From Prevotella sp. UBA3837 (lineage in GTDB: Bacteria; Bacteroidota; Bacteroidia; Bacteroidales; Bacteroidaceae): DNA of 11,534 nt. Position numbers and translations under genes: made by a program. The notes under the pieces are model-generated. The model did not search any database and was not told the origin of the DNA. It saw nothing but the letters and a program-made list of their open reading frames with translations. Where the stretch lies: positions 855 to 12,388 of the forward strand of contig DGHX01000052.1 of the NCBI GenBank assembly GCA_002392835.1. The letters are read 5' to 3'. The number at the start of each line of letters is the position of its first letter. Position 1 is the first letter of the stretch. Below are positions 1 to 5,393 of this stretch, one piece after another.

Positions 1-14
1 TCTTCACTCTTCAC
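1..14 (+). repeat. Heptanucleotide tandem repeat, two visible units
   Basis: TCTTCAC occurs twice in direct tandem at 1-7 and 8-14, followed by a partial TTCAG. The array probably continues left of the window. It lies in frame in the partial gene, immediately before the C-terminal secretion motif, with the pyrimidine-rich strand as coding strand. It resembles the array in lgt (3179-3255) in period and composition. Confidence 0.6.
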
Positions 15-112
15 TTCAGCAGTGGTACTCCCTCGACGGCCGCCGTCTGCAGGGCCAGCCCACACAACGCGGCATCTACGTCAGAGATGGACAGAAGGTA
101 GTAATAAGGTAA
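2..112 (+). CDS. C-terminal end of a secreted protein with a short Bacteroidetes sorting motif (5' end outside window)
   Basis: An open frame enters from the left edge and stops at TAA 110-112, giving 36 visible residues. The end reads WYSLDGRRLQG...RGIYVRDGQKVVIR. This matches the short C-terminal motif common on secreted Prevotella proteins (Y-x-L-x-G-R, then G-I-Y-V and a basic end), related to type IX secretion C-terminal domains. The same architecture ends the esterase at 6947-8689. Before the motif the protein reads LHSSLQQ, encoded by a 7-bp tandem repeat. The catalytic or binding part lies outside the window, so no function can be given. The reading frame is well supported by the motif; the secretion route is inferred from the family. 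Confidence 0.75.
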   Translation, partial: LHSSLQQWYSLDGRRLQGQPTQRGIYVRDGQKVVIR

Positions 113-159
113 AGAATCATGAACAGAAACTATAATTCCGAAAATAACTCACTCAAATA

Positions 160-191
160 TTTGGCCGAATGAACAGTTTTTTGTATCTTTG
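160..191 (+). promoter_or_regulatory. Bacteroidetes-type promoter of the TRL lipoprotein gene
   Basis: TTTG at 160-163 (-33 element) and TATCTTTG at 184-191 (-7 element, consensus TAnnTTTG) are separated by 20 bp, the usual Bacteroidetes spacing. Transcription should start shortly after 191, leaving an AT-rich leader of roughly 35 nt before the ATG at 233. Confidence 0.85.
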
Positions 192-232
192 CAGCCGATT
201 AAATCGTTAACTTATAACAAATTATACTAAAA

Positions 233-532
233 ATGAAAAAGCAAATCGCAACACTGACTGCCTCGGCAGCCCTTGCAGTGCTCACACTGAGCAGCTGCGC
301 AACCGTGAGCGGCGGTGCCGCACTCACTGAGAAAGGTCCCATCGGACAGAAGGTGGGCGAGGCACAGAGCTCCTACATCCTCGGACTGTGGTCGTCGAAG
401 GGTGAGCAGAACAACATCAAGCAGGCTGCCGAGAACGGTGGCATCAAGAAGGTGATGCAGGTGGAGTACGTGAACCAGAGCGTCCTCGGCGGACTCTTCA
501 TCAAGCGCACCACACGCGTCTACGGCGAGTAA
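233..532 (+). CDS. TRL-like family lipoprotein
   Basis: A 99-residue protein with a lipoprotein signal: basic MKK start, hydrophobic stretch, and lipobox L19-S20-S21-C22, so Cys22 should be lipidated and become the mature N-terminus. The mature part carries the TRL pattern: a glycine-rich start (VSGGAALTEKGP), G-E-A-x-S-x-x-I-L-G-L around residues 43-53, a middle A-A-E-N-G-G-I-K-K-V, and the end V-Y-G-E. TRL-like proteins are small envelope lipoproteins named from a tRNA-associated locus; their role is unknown. The gene has its own promoter at 160-191 and a hairpin terminator at 564-604, so it is probably monocistronic. ATG 233 is chosen because it gives a complete signal peptide and fits the promoter distance. 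Family recognition is from memory of the motif. Confidence 0.85.
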   Translation: MKKQIATLTASAALAVLTLSSCATVSGGAALTEKGPIGQKVGEAQSSYILGLWSSKGEQNNIKQAAENGGIKKVMQVEYVNQSVLGGLFIKRTTRVYGE

Positions 533-563
533 TCCCCTACAACGCGAAGGACATCCTCACAAC

Positions 564-604
564 AGCGTGCGGCGAGCAGTCTGAGAAGAAAGCCGCCGCA
601 CGCT
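564..604 (+). terminator. Hairpin terminator after the TRL gene
   Basis: A perfect 11-bp stem, AGCGTGCGGCG (564-574) with CGCCGCACGCT (594-604), encloses a 19-nt loop and lies 32 bp after the TRL stop codon. The T-run that follows is short (TTTGCATTTGG), so it may be an imperfect intrinsic terminator or an mRNA-stabilising 3' stem-loop. Confidence 0.65.
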
Positions 605-639
605 TTGCATTTGGAATGATTAGGGAGTTAGAGGGAGTT

Positions 640-697
640 CTCTGCAAGCAGAGCGACCAAAGGTCGAGCGCTTCGCAAGCGAAGCGAGCAAGCTCGA
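640..697 (+). repeat. Cluster of four short-loop hairpins upstream of the nuclease gene
   Basis: Four back-to-back palindromes have AA or AAA centres: CTCTGC-AA-GCAGAG (640-653), CGACC-AAA-GGTCG (654-666), CGCTTCGC-AA-GCGAAGCG (669-686) and CGAGC-AA-GCTCG (685-696). TCGAGC (664-669) can also pair with GCTCGA (692-697), enclosing the third hairpin. The cluster ends 27 bp before the nuclease ATG, and no TAnnTTTG promoter box is visible between the TRL terminator and that ATG. It could be a 5' UTR structure, a dispersed palindromic repeat or a protein-binding site. A 32-codon ORF (616-714) runs through it but looks like a product of the palindromes. Confidence 0.7.
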
Positions 698-724
698 GAC
701 GAAACTTGAATTAAATAACAGATT

Positions 725-1858
725 ATGGCACTACTGAGACGTCATTTCACACTGCTGCTCATCTGCTGTCTGCCCACACTCTGCGGGGCAGGCAGCAGCC
801 AGCTGCATGCCGCACAGGCCACAGGCGGGCCCAACGGCTCGGGCACCTACTACATGGCCGCCGACGGAAAGAAGGGCAGAGAGCTGAAGACGGCACTCTG
901 CCACGTCATCTACAGCCGCAATGAAGGGGGTAGCCTGAAGACAGCGTATAAAGCTCTGTGGACACACTTCCGTACCACCGACAAGAAAGGGGTCAACGCC
1001 AACGGCCAAGATCTTGTGTGGGACATGTACTCCAACAAGCGTGATTTCATCTTCGGTACCGACCAGGCCGGCAACTACAAGCAGGAGGGCGACGTCTACA
1101 ACCGCGAGCACTCGTGGCCCAACAGCTGGTTCGGAGGCGAGGTGATGCCCATGTACACCGACCTGAACCACATGTACCCTACCGACGGCTTTGTGAACAG
1201 CAAGCGCAGTAACTACCCCTTCGGCGAGAACCGAGGCGAGAAATACACCTCGGCCAACGGCTTCAGCAAGCTCGGAGCTTGCACCTGGCCCGGATACAGC
1301 GGCACGGTGTTCGAACCCAACGACGAGTACAAGGGCGACTTCGCACGCACGTACTTCTACATGGTGACCTGCTACGAGGAGAAGCTCGCCGAATGGTATG
1401 ACAACTACGCCGACGTGCGCCCCACCATCGACGGCACTACCTATCCCGCCCTGACCAGCTGGCAGCTCAGCATGCTCATGCACTGGGCCCAGCAGGACCC
1501 CGTCAGCGAGAAGGAGGTGAACCGCAACAACGCCGTCTACGACATACAGGAGAACCGCAACCCCTTCATCGACTACCCCGGCCTGGAGCAGTACATCTGG
1601 GGCGACAAGCAGGACGTGGTATTCCACTACGACAGCTACAACGCCGCACCCGACACCAACCCCGACATAAACAACGACGGACGCGTGACCATAGCCGACG
1701 TGGCAGCCCTCATAGCCCTGCTCAAAAACAGCAGCGGTGCCAACGGCCAGACAGGCAACGCCAACGGCCAATCAGACAAGGGTGACATCGACGCCAACGG
1801 CCAGGTGGACGCTGCCGACGTCATCATGCTGGTCAGCATCATCCTCGGCCGCGAATAG
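725..1858 (+). CDS. Secreted endonuclease I family nuclease with C-terminal dockerin-like domain
   Basis: A 377-residue protein. A signal peptide covers about residues 1-30 (RRHFTLLLICCLPTLC core). The endonuclease I (EndA/NucM, beta-beta-alpha metal) domain spans about 40-305. It shows R127-E128-H129-S130-W131-P132-x-S, D146-L-N-H149, and N158-S-K-R161-S-N163; His129 is the expected general base and the later Asn/Asp residues the metal site. Such enzymes cut DNA and RNA non-specifically outside the cytoplasm. The tail (about 312-377) has two dockerin type I-like calcium loops: D314-I-N-N-D-G and D354-I-D-A-N-G, each followed by an A-D-V helix start. Between them is a linker with three ANGQ copies, encoded by GCCAACGGCCA at 1739, 1760 and 1793. 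The dockerin suggests anchoring to a cohesin partner or the cell surface; no cohesin is in the window. No clear promoter of its own was found. Confidence 0.9.
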   Translation: MALLRRHFTLLLICCLPTLCGAGSSQLHAAQATGGPNGSGTYYMAADGKKGRELKTALCHVIYSRNEGGSLKTAYKALWTHFRTTDKKGVNANGQDLVWDMYSNKRDFIFGTDQAGNYKQEGDVYNREHSWPNSWFGGEVMPMYTDLNHMYPTDGFVNSKRSNYPFGENRGEKYTSANGFSKLGACTWPGYSGTVFEPNDEYKGDFARTYFYMVTCYEEKLAEWYDNYADVRPTIDGTTYPALTSWQLSMLMHWAQQDPVSEKEVNRNNAVYDIQENRNPFIDYPGLEQYIWGDKQDVVFHYDSYNAAPDTNPDINNDGRVTIADVAALIALLKNSSGANGQTGNANGQSDKGDIDANGQVDAADVIMLVSIILGRE

Positions 1859-1970
1859 GCAGCAACAGCCCTCGCAGCGGGTCCTCACGCACGGCACCGC
1901 CTGCAAAATATTTTTTAATGCCAAAAAACCTACACTCCTACACGCGCCGCTGTGGCACAGATAGTTATGC

Positions 1971-2000
1971 GTGTAAGATAGTGTAGAATAGTGTAGGATG
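1971..2000 (+). repeat. Three tandem 10-bp repeats in the left inverted-repeat arm
   Basis: GTGTAAGATA, GTGTAGAATA and GTGTAGGATG follow one another at 1971-1980, 1981-1990 and 1991-2000 (consensus GTGTARRATR). The right arm carries the mirror set CATCTTACAC, TATCTTACAC and CATTCTACAC at 2292-2321, with a further CATTCTACAC at 2281-2290. A 10-bp period puts each copy on the same face of the helix, as for iteron-like protein binding; that role is inference. Confidence 0.75.
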
Positions 2001-2029
2001 CGTGCATCCTGCATGCACGCAACGCAGGG

Positions 2030-2109
2030 AAAAGCCCCGACGGGGCGGCAGAGTACAGCCGGGGGTGAAACCCCCGGTACGACGGGCAGGGTAAAAGCCC
2101 CGACGGGGC
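2030..2109 (+). repeat. GC-rich palindrome trio in the element core
   Basis: An identical 17-mer, AAAAGCCCCGACGGGGC, occurs at 2030-2046 and 2093-2109; each contains the palindrome GCCCCG-A-CGGGGC. Between them lies CCGGGGG-TGAAA-CCCCCGG (2059-2077), a perfect 7-bp stem with a 5-nt loop. The pattern resembles dispersed REP-like palindromes. Just upstream, GCGTGCAT (2000-2007) pairs with ATGCACGC (2013-2020). Confidence 0.75.
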
Positions 2110-2111
2110 TC

Positions 2112-2141
2112 ACCAACCGCACGGACTGACCAACCGCACGG
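2112..2141 (+). repeat. 13-bp direct repeat, period 17
   Basis: ACCAACCGCACGG occurs at 2112-2124 and again at 2129-2141, in the core of the inverted-repeat element. No role is apparent. Confidence 0.7.
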
Positions 2142-2179
2142 GCTCACTACTTCTAAAACCATACGGTACGAATAAAAAA

Positions 2180-2230
2180 GCGGCCCGGAAAATTTTGTCC
2201 CAGGGCCTGGGACAAAAAAAAGCAGGCCGC
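2180..2230. repeat. Long near-perfect hairpin in the element core
   Basis: TTTTGTCCCAGG (2193-2204) and CCTGGGACAAAA (2206-2217) are exact reverse complements around a single G at 2205. An outer stem GCGGCC (2180-2185) pairs with GGCCGC (2225-2230), with 7-nt symmetrical internal loops. It could form a cruciform or an RNA stem-loop. It is not followed by a T-run on the plus strand, so I do not call it a terminator. Confidence 0.75.
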
Positions 2231-2475
2231 AAATATTTCTGGGAAACGCGGTAATTGTCCGGGGCATACAAATGCAATCACATTCTACACGCATCTTACA
2301 CTATCTTACACCATTCTACACGCCTAACTATCTGTGCTACAGCGTCCCGTGTAAGAGTGTAGGAAATTTAGGCGCAAAAAAATTTTTATGACCATTCTGT
2401 CATCTTGTTTTCTTTTGTTTTTGAAAGCCCCACATACAATTTATTGCCGAACCGACATAATTCAGGTTAAAAACT

Positions 2476-2506
2476 TTTGGCATCTCGTTTTTTTGTTGTA
2501 CCTTTG
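2476..2506 (+). promoter_or_regulatory. Bacteroidetes-type promoter of lgt, nearly leaderless
   Basis: TTTG at 2476-2479 and TACCTTTG at 2499-2506 are 19 bp apart. The lgt ATG begins at 2515, only 8 bp after the -7 box, so the mRNA should have a leader of a few nucleotides at most. The promoter lies outside the upstream inverted-repeat element. Confidence 0.85.
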
Positions 2507-2514
2507 CCCCCATC

Positions 2515-3456
2515 ATGAAGAGTCTATTGCTTTACATCACCTGGGACCCGTCGCTGGACGCATTCCACCTCGGCCCGCTCACCTTCCGCTGGTACTCGCT
2601 GTGCTGGCTCATCGGACTGGCACTGGCCTACATCGTAGTGAAGAAACTGTTTAAGAATCAGAAGATTCCTGACGAGAAGTTCGACCCCCTGTTCATCTAC
2701 TGCTTCCTCGGCATCCTCATCGGCGCCCGACTGGGGCACTGCATCTTCTACCAGCCCGAGGACTACCTCACCTCCGTGCGCGGCTTCATAGAGATGCTGC
2801 TGCCCATACACTTCACCGACCCCGACACATGGCAGTGGAAGCTCACCGGCTACGAGGGACTGGCCAGCCACGGCGGCACCCTGGGACTGATACTGGCCCT
2901 GCTGCTCTATGTGAAGCGCAAGCAGGTGCCGCTGTGGCAGGTGCTCGACAACATCGCCATAGCCACCGGCACCACCGCCTGCTTCATCCGACTTGGAAAC
3001 CTGATGAACTCGGAGATCATCGGCAACGTCACCACCGTGCCCTGGGCCTTCGAGTTCGTGCAGCGCGACGGGCTGCCCCGTCACCCCGCACAGCTCTACG
3101 AGGCCATGGCCTACCTGCTGCTCTTCGTCATCATGATCATCATCTACCGCAAGGACCGCAAGACCTTCGCCAACGGCTCCTCTTCCGTCACCACTCATCC
3201 CTCATCCGTCACCACTCACCACTCACCAGTCACCACTCACCCCTCATCAGTCACCAAGCTCGGCACCGGCTTCTATTTCGGCCTCTGCTTGACCTACATC
3301 TTCACCTTCCGTTTCTTCGTGGAGTTCCTGAAGAAGAACCAGGTGGACTTCGAGGAGGGCCTGCCCCTCGACATGGGTCAGCTGCTCAGCATTCCCTTCG
3401 TCATCATCGGCGTCTACTGCATGCTGCACGCCAGGAAGAAAAGAAGCGCAGCATAA
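2515..3456 (+). CDS. lgt: Prolipoprotein diacylglyceryl transferase (Lgt)
   Basis: A 313-residue polytopic inner-membrane enzyme that moves diacylglyceryl from phosphatidylglycerol to the lipobox cysteine of prolipoproteins, the first step of lipoprotein maturation. The family's conserved blocks are present: S118-H119-G120-G121, R159-L-G-N162-L-M-N165-S-E167-I-I-G170, R189-H-P-A-Q-L-Y-E196-A, and R266-F-F-V-E270. The first block holds the His and the second the Arg/Asn/Glu residues needed for activity in E. coli Lgt. The start at ATG 2515 gives the usual family N-terminus (LLLYITWDPS...F.LGPLTFRWY) and follows the promoter directly. Odd: residues about 220-247 (SSVTTHP-like repeats) are encoded by a heptanucleotide array at 3179-3255. 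This extra loop follows a membrane helix ending in YRKDRK, so it should be cytoplasmic, and it precedes the last helices. All key residues remain, so the enzyme is probably functional. Confidence 0.96.
   Translation: MKSLLLYITWDPSLDAFHLGPLTFRWYSLCWLIGLALAYIVVKKLFKNQKIPDEKFDPLFIYCFLGILIGARLGHCIFYQPEDYLTSVRGFIEMLLPIHFTDPDTWQWKLTGYEGLASHGGTLGLILALLLYVKRKQVPLWQVLDNIAIATGTTACFIRLGNLMNSEIIGNVTTVPWAFEFVQRDGLPRHPAQLYEAMAYLLLFVIMIIIYRKDRKTFANGSSSVTTHPSSVTTHHSPVTTHPSSVTKLGTGFYFGLCLTYIFTFRFFVEFLKKNQVDFEEGLPLDMGQLLSIPFVIIGVYCMLHARKKRSAA
3179..3255 (+). repeat. Eleven-unit heptanucleotide tandem array inside lgt
   Basis: From 3179 every 7 bases repeat a common pattern NNTCAYC. The first unit, CCTCTTC, is looser; then come CGTCACC, ACTCATC, CCTCATC, CGTCACC, ACTCACC, ACTCACC, AGTCACC, ACTCACC, CCTCATC and AGTCACC. 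Three units make 21 bp, so the protein repeats every 7 residues as SSVTTHP, SSVTTHH, SPVTTHP, SSVTK. The plus strand has no stop codon in any frame across the array; the minus strand has TGA in most units. Gain or loss of one unit would shift the lgt frame; three units would preserve it. Confidence 0.92.
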
Positions 3457-3472
3457 GCACCACCCCCGGGCA

Positions 3473-3519
3473 GCACACGGCGAGGGAGAGCACCCCCCGG
3501 ACTGCACACGGCGAGGGAG
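3473..3519 (+). repeat. Imperfect 31-bp direct repeat after lgt
   Basis: GCACACGGCGAGGGAG occurs at 3473-3488 and 3504-3519, a 31-bp period, with similar C-rich sequence after or before each copy (AGCACCACCCCCGGGCA before the first, AGCACCCCCCGG after it). It sits between the lgt stop and the truncated nuclease remnant, so it may mark a rearrangement junction. Confidence 0.75.
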
Positions 3520-3533
3520 TACACCATCACCGC

Positions 3534-3896
3534 TGCCTCATCGAGGGGGAGCGTAACCTGCAGGGCTTCTTCACCGCCTACCTCACCATGGCCGGCTACT
3601 ACCTCATCGCCCCCGAGCTGGAGCTGAGCCATGGTTACTGTGATTTCTTTTTGCTGCCCGACCTGGGTCGCTACCCCATGGTGGCCCATTCGTACATCCT
3701 GGAGCTGAAGTACCTGAAGCAGGACGCCACGCCCGAGGAGGCCGGGACGCAGTGGCAGGAGGCCGAGGCGCAGATACGCCGCTATGCCCAGGACGCTAAG
3801 CTGCGACTGCTGTGCGGCCCGACGCAGCTGCACCTCGTCGTGGCGCAGTTCCGCGGCTACCAGATGGAAAAGATTGCTGAGGTAAATGGTGTGTAG
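3534..3896 (+). pseudogene. 5'-truncated remnant of an AAA-ATPase-like / PD-(D/E)XK nuclease-domain protein
   Basis: From about 3540 the frame ending at TAG 3894-3896 reads GERNLQGFF.AYL...YYLIAPELELSHGYCDFFLLPD, then HSYILELKYL and QWQEAEAQIRRYA. This is the C-terminal PD-(D/E)XK-like nuclease domain (PDDEXK_9 type) that normally follows an N-terminal AAA-ATPase-like (DUF1703-type) domain in a Bacteroidetes-expanded family of roughly 500-600 residues. The presumed catalytic D (in CDFFLLPD), E and K (in ILELK) are all present. The ATPase part and start codon are missing: the frame runs back into lgt in another frame, and the first internal ATG is at 3588. It lies 77 bp after the lgt stop, next to a direct repeat, with no promoter. 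I infer a decayed remnant. The function of the full-length family is not established. Confidence 0.8.
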
Positions 3897-3945
3897 TGTG
3901 CCGTGAGAGCTACTTAATGGACAAATGCAAAAAATAACCATATTA

Positions 3946-3977
3946 TTTGGTAATATGGAGAAAAAGCACTATCTTTG
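3946..3977 (+). promoter_or_regulatory. Bacteroidetes-type promoter of the first ATPase gene
   Basis: TTTG at 3946-3949 and TATCTTTG at 3970-3977 are 20 bp apart. The ATG at 4005 follows 27 bp later. A five-codon ORF (ATG 3991, MKRKI, TGA 4006-4008) lies in the leader; its stop overlaps the gene's ATG as ATGA. Confidence 0.85.
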
Positions 3978-4004
3978 CATTTCATAAAACATGAAACGTA
4001 AAAT

Positions 4005-5135
4005 ATGAAATTAGAGAATCCCTTTCCCGAATACGGCTACTTTGGTCCGGAGTATTTCTGCGACCGTGAAAAAGAGACCGAAGCCATGGTAGAGGCACTG
4101 AAAAATGGTAGCAATGTGACGCTGATGGCTCCACGCCGAATAGGCAAGACAGGACTGATACACCATGTCTTCCAGCAGATGAAGGCCAGGGACAAGAGCG
4201 TGCAGTGCTTCTACGTCGACGTGTTCCCTACAAAGACGTTCAGCCAGATGGTACAATTCATCGCCAGCGCCGTCATGGGAAAGCTCGACAGTCCCTCAAA
4301 ATCGCTCAAACGGAAACTCGACAAGTTCGTGGCAGCACTCAGGCCTACGGTGACACCCGACCCCCTCACCGGCATGCCCACCTTCAGCTTCAGCGTTGAG
4401 CCCGACAATGCTCGCGAAACACTCAGCCAGGTGTTCGAGTACATGAAAGAGTCAGCACAGCAGTGCTATCTCGCCATCGACGAGTTCCAGCAAGTCAGCT
4501 ACTACAGCGAGGTGGGTGCCGATGCCTACATCCGTTCCATCATACAGTTCATCCCCAACGTCCACCTCATCTTCTCAGGCAGCCAGCAGCACCTGCTGGC
4601 AGAGATGTTCATGTCGCCAAAGCATCCCTTCTTCAACAGCTCACAAATCATGACCATCAAAGAGATTGACAGAGAAAAATACGCCGCATTCGCAAACAGC
4701 TTCTTCAAGAAACAGGGGCGCGAGATGCCACAGGAAATCTTTGACTATCTGTACAACTTAGTCGACGGACAGACATGGTACATACAGAAGATTCTCAACC
4801 GCCTGTATCGGTCACCCAAGGAAGACCTCTGCCAGGCTGCCGTCAACAGGGCCGTCAACGATATCCTGTCCGAGCAGGAAATCAACTACCAGAATAACTA
4901 CCACCTGCTCACCGAGAACCAGGCTCTTCTCCTCTCGGCCATAGCGCACCAAGGCATTGTCAGCGCTCCCACCGCCCTCGACTTCATCATGCGCTACCGG
5001 CTGCCCGCCCCCAGCAGCGTCAGGCAAGCCCTCAAGTCGCTACAGGACAAGGAGTATGTCTACCAGACACCCAACGGCGACTATCTTGTCTACGACCGCT
5101 TCTTCGCACTATGGCTCAGGCGCCTGCAAGGGTAA
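4005..5135 (+). CDS. AAA-type ATPase (archaeal ATPase/STAND-like, ATPase_2 family), function unknown
   Basis: A 376-residue cytoplasmic protein without signal or membrane segments. The N-terminus (NPFPEYGYFGPEYFCDREKE) is the usual lead-in of this family. Walker A is A42-P-R-R-I-G-K48-T49, the RRxGKT form seen in STAND-like ATPases. Walker B is Y155-L-A-I-D159-E160, followed by F-Q-Q. A sensor-like I189-F-S-G-S193 comes next, with QQHLLAEMF and the P-F-F block. The last 70 residues (SAIAHQGIVSAPT..., then SSVRQALKSLQDKEYV and a short beta wing) look like a winged-helix domain. Such proteins are abundant in Bacteroidetes and are usually annotated only as ATP-binding proteins; roles in defence, signalling or mobile DNA have been proposed but are not shown here. 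The gene has its own promoter and is followed, about 260 bp later, by another ATPase gene. ATG 4005 fits promoter and homology. Confidence 0.88.
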   Translation: MKLENPFPEYGYFGPEYFCDREKETEAMVEALKNGSNVTLMAPRRIGKTGLIHHVFQQMKARDKSVQCFYVDVFPTKTFSQMVQFIASAVMGKLDSPSKSLKRKLDKFVAALRPTVTPDPLTGMPTFSFSVEPDNARETLSQVFEYMKESAQQCYLAIDEFQQVSYYSEVGADAYIRSIIQFIPNVHLIFSGSQQHLLAEMFMSPKHPFFNSSQIMTIKEIDREKYAAFANSFFKKQGREMPQEIFDYLYNLVDGQTWYIQKILNRLYRSPKEDLCQAAVNRAVNDILSEQEINYQNNYHLLTENQALLLSAIAHQGIVSAPTALDFIMRYRLPAPSSVRQALKSLQDKEYVYQTPNGDYLVYDRFFALWLRRLQG

Positions 5136-5335
5136 TAATTTCTAAACCAACAATGAAACATAAAAAAGAAGATAATATGTTTCTGAATTCAGGAGTCATC
5201 GTTAAGAATATGCCTGTTGTTTATACAGAACATATTTCAGTGTGATTTGTTCTATAATAAAGACAAAATCAATGCTTCAATCACTATTTTACTGCAAAAT
5301 GTTCAACTCAAAGAACAAATTATAGACCAAAATGT

Positions 5336-5366
5336 TTTGTACATTAAACATATTTGACTATCTTTG
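5336..5366 (+). promoter_or_regulatory. Bacteroidetes-type promoter of the second ATPase gene
   Basis: TTTG at 5336-5339 and TATCTTTG at 5359-5366 are 19 bp apart. The rest of the AT-rich gap (5136-5335) shows no clear gene or strong terminator. A start-stop ATGTAA lies at 5376-5381 in the expected leader, just before the gene start. Confidence 0.85.
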
Positions 5367-5393
5367 TACCCGATAATGTAATTGAGCAAGGAA

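Larger units (their letters stand above)
1929..2363. mobile_element. MITE-like non-coding element with 76-bp imperfect inverted repeats
   Basis: The left arm (1929-2004) and the reverse complement of the right arm (2288-2363) align over 76 positions without a gap; by my count 65 of 76 match. Both begin CCTACACTC and share GCACAGATAGTTA. The 283-bp core holds several strong hairpins and no convincing gene. The element fills most of the gap between the nuclease and lgt. AT-rich flanks (about 1905-1928 and 2364-2388) resemble each other weakly in inverted orientation, so the arms may once have been longer. No clear target-site duplication was found. The layout fits a non-autonomous mobile element or large structured repeat; no transposase is present. 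Confidence 0.65.

Noticed and set aside
616..714. 32-codon ORF through the hairpin cluster
   Set aside because: Its codons are made by the palindromes and it has no recognisable start context; treated as a repeat.
731..1771. Long open frame on the minus strand opposite the nuclease gene
   Set aside because: It is a shadow of a GC-rich gene; the product is Val/Gly/His-rich with no recognisable motif, while the plus strand encodes a clear endonuclease I.
1772..2294. Minus-strand frames in the nuclease-lgt gap
   Set aside because: They run through the inverted-repeat arms and palindromes, overlap each other and have no family features or promoter; their openness follows from repeat sequence.
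2388..2654. Plus-strand frame of 88 codons overlapping the lgt start
   Set aside because: It overlaps the lgt promoter and is out of frame with lgt, whose N-terminus matches its family.
3179..3255. CRISPR array
   Set aside because: The unit is 7 bp with no spacers; it is a simple tandem repeat inside a coding frame.
5153..5245. 30-codon ORF (MKHKKEDNMFLNSG...) between the two ATPases
   Set aside because: No promoter box, signal or known motif; AT-rich gaps often give such frames. It could be a gene remnant but cannot be supported.
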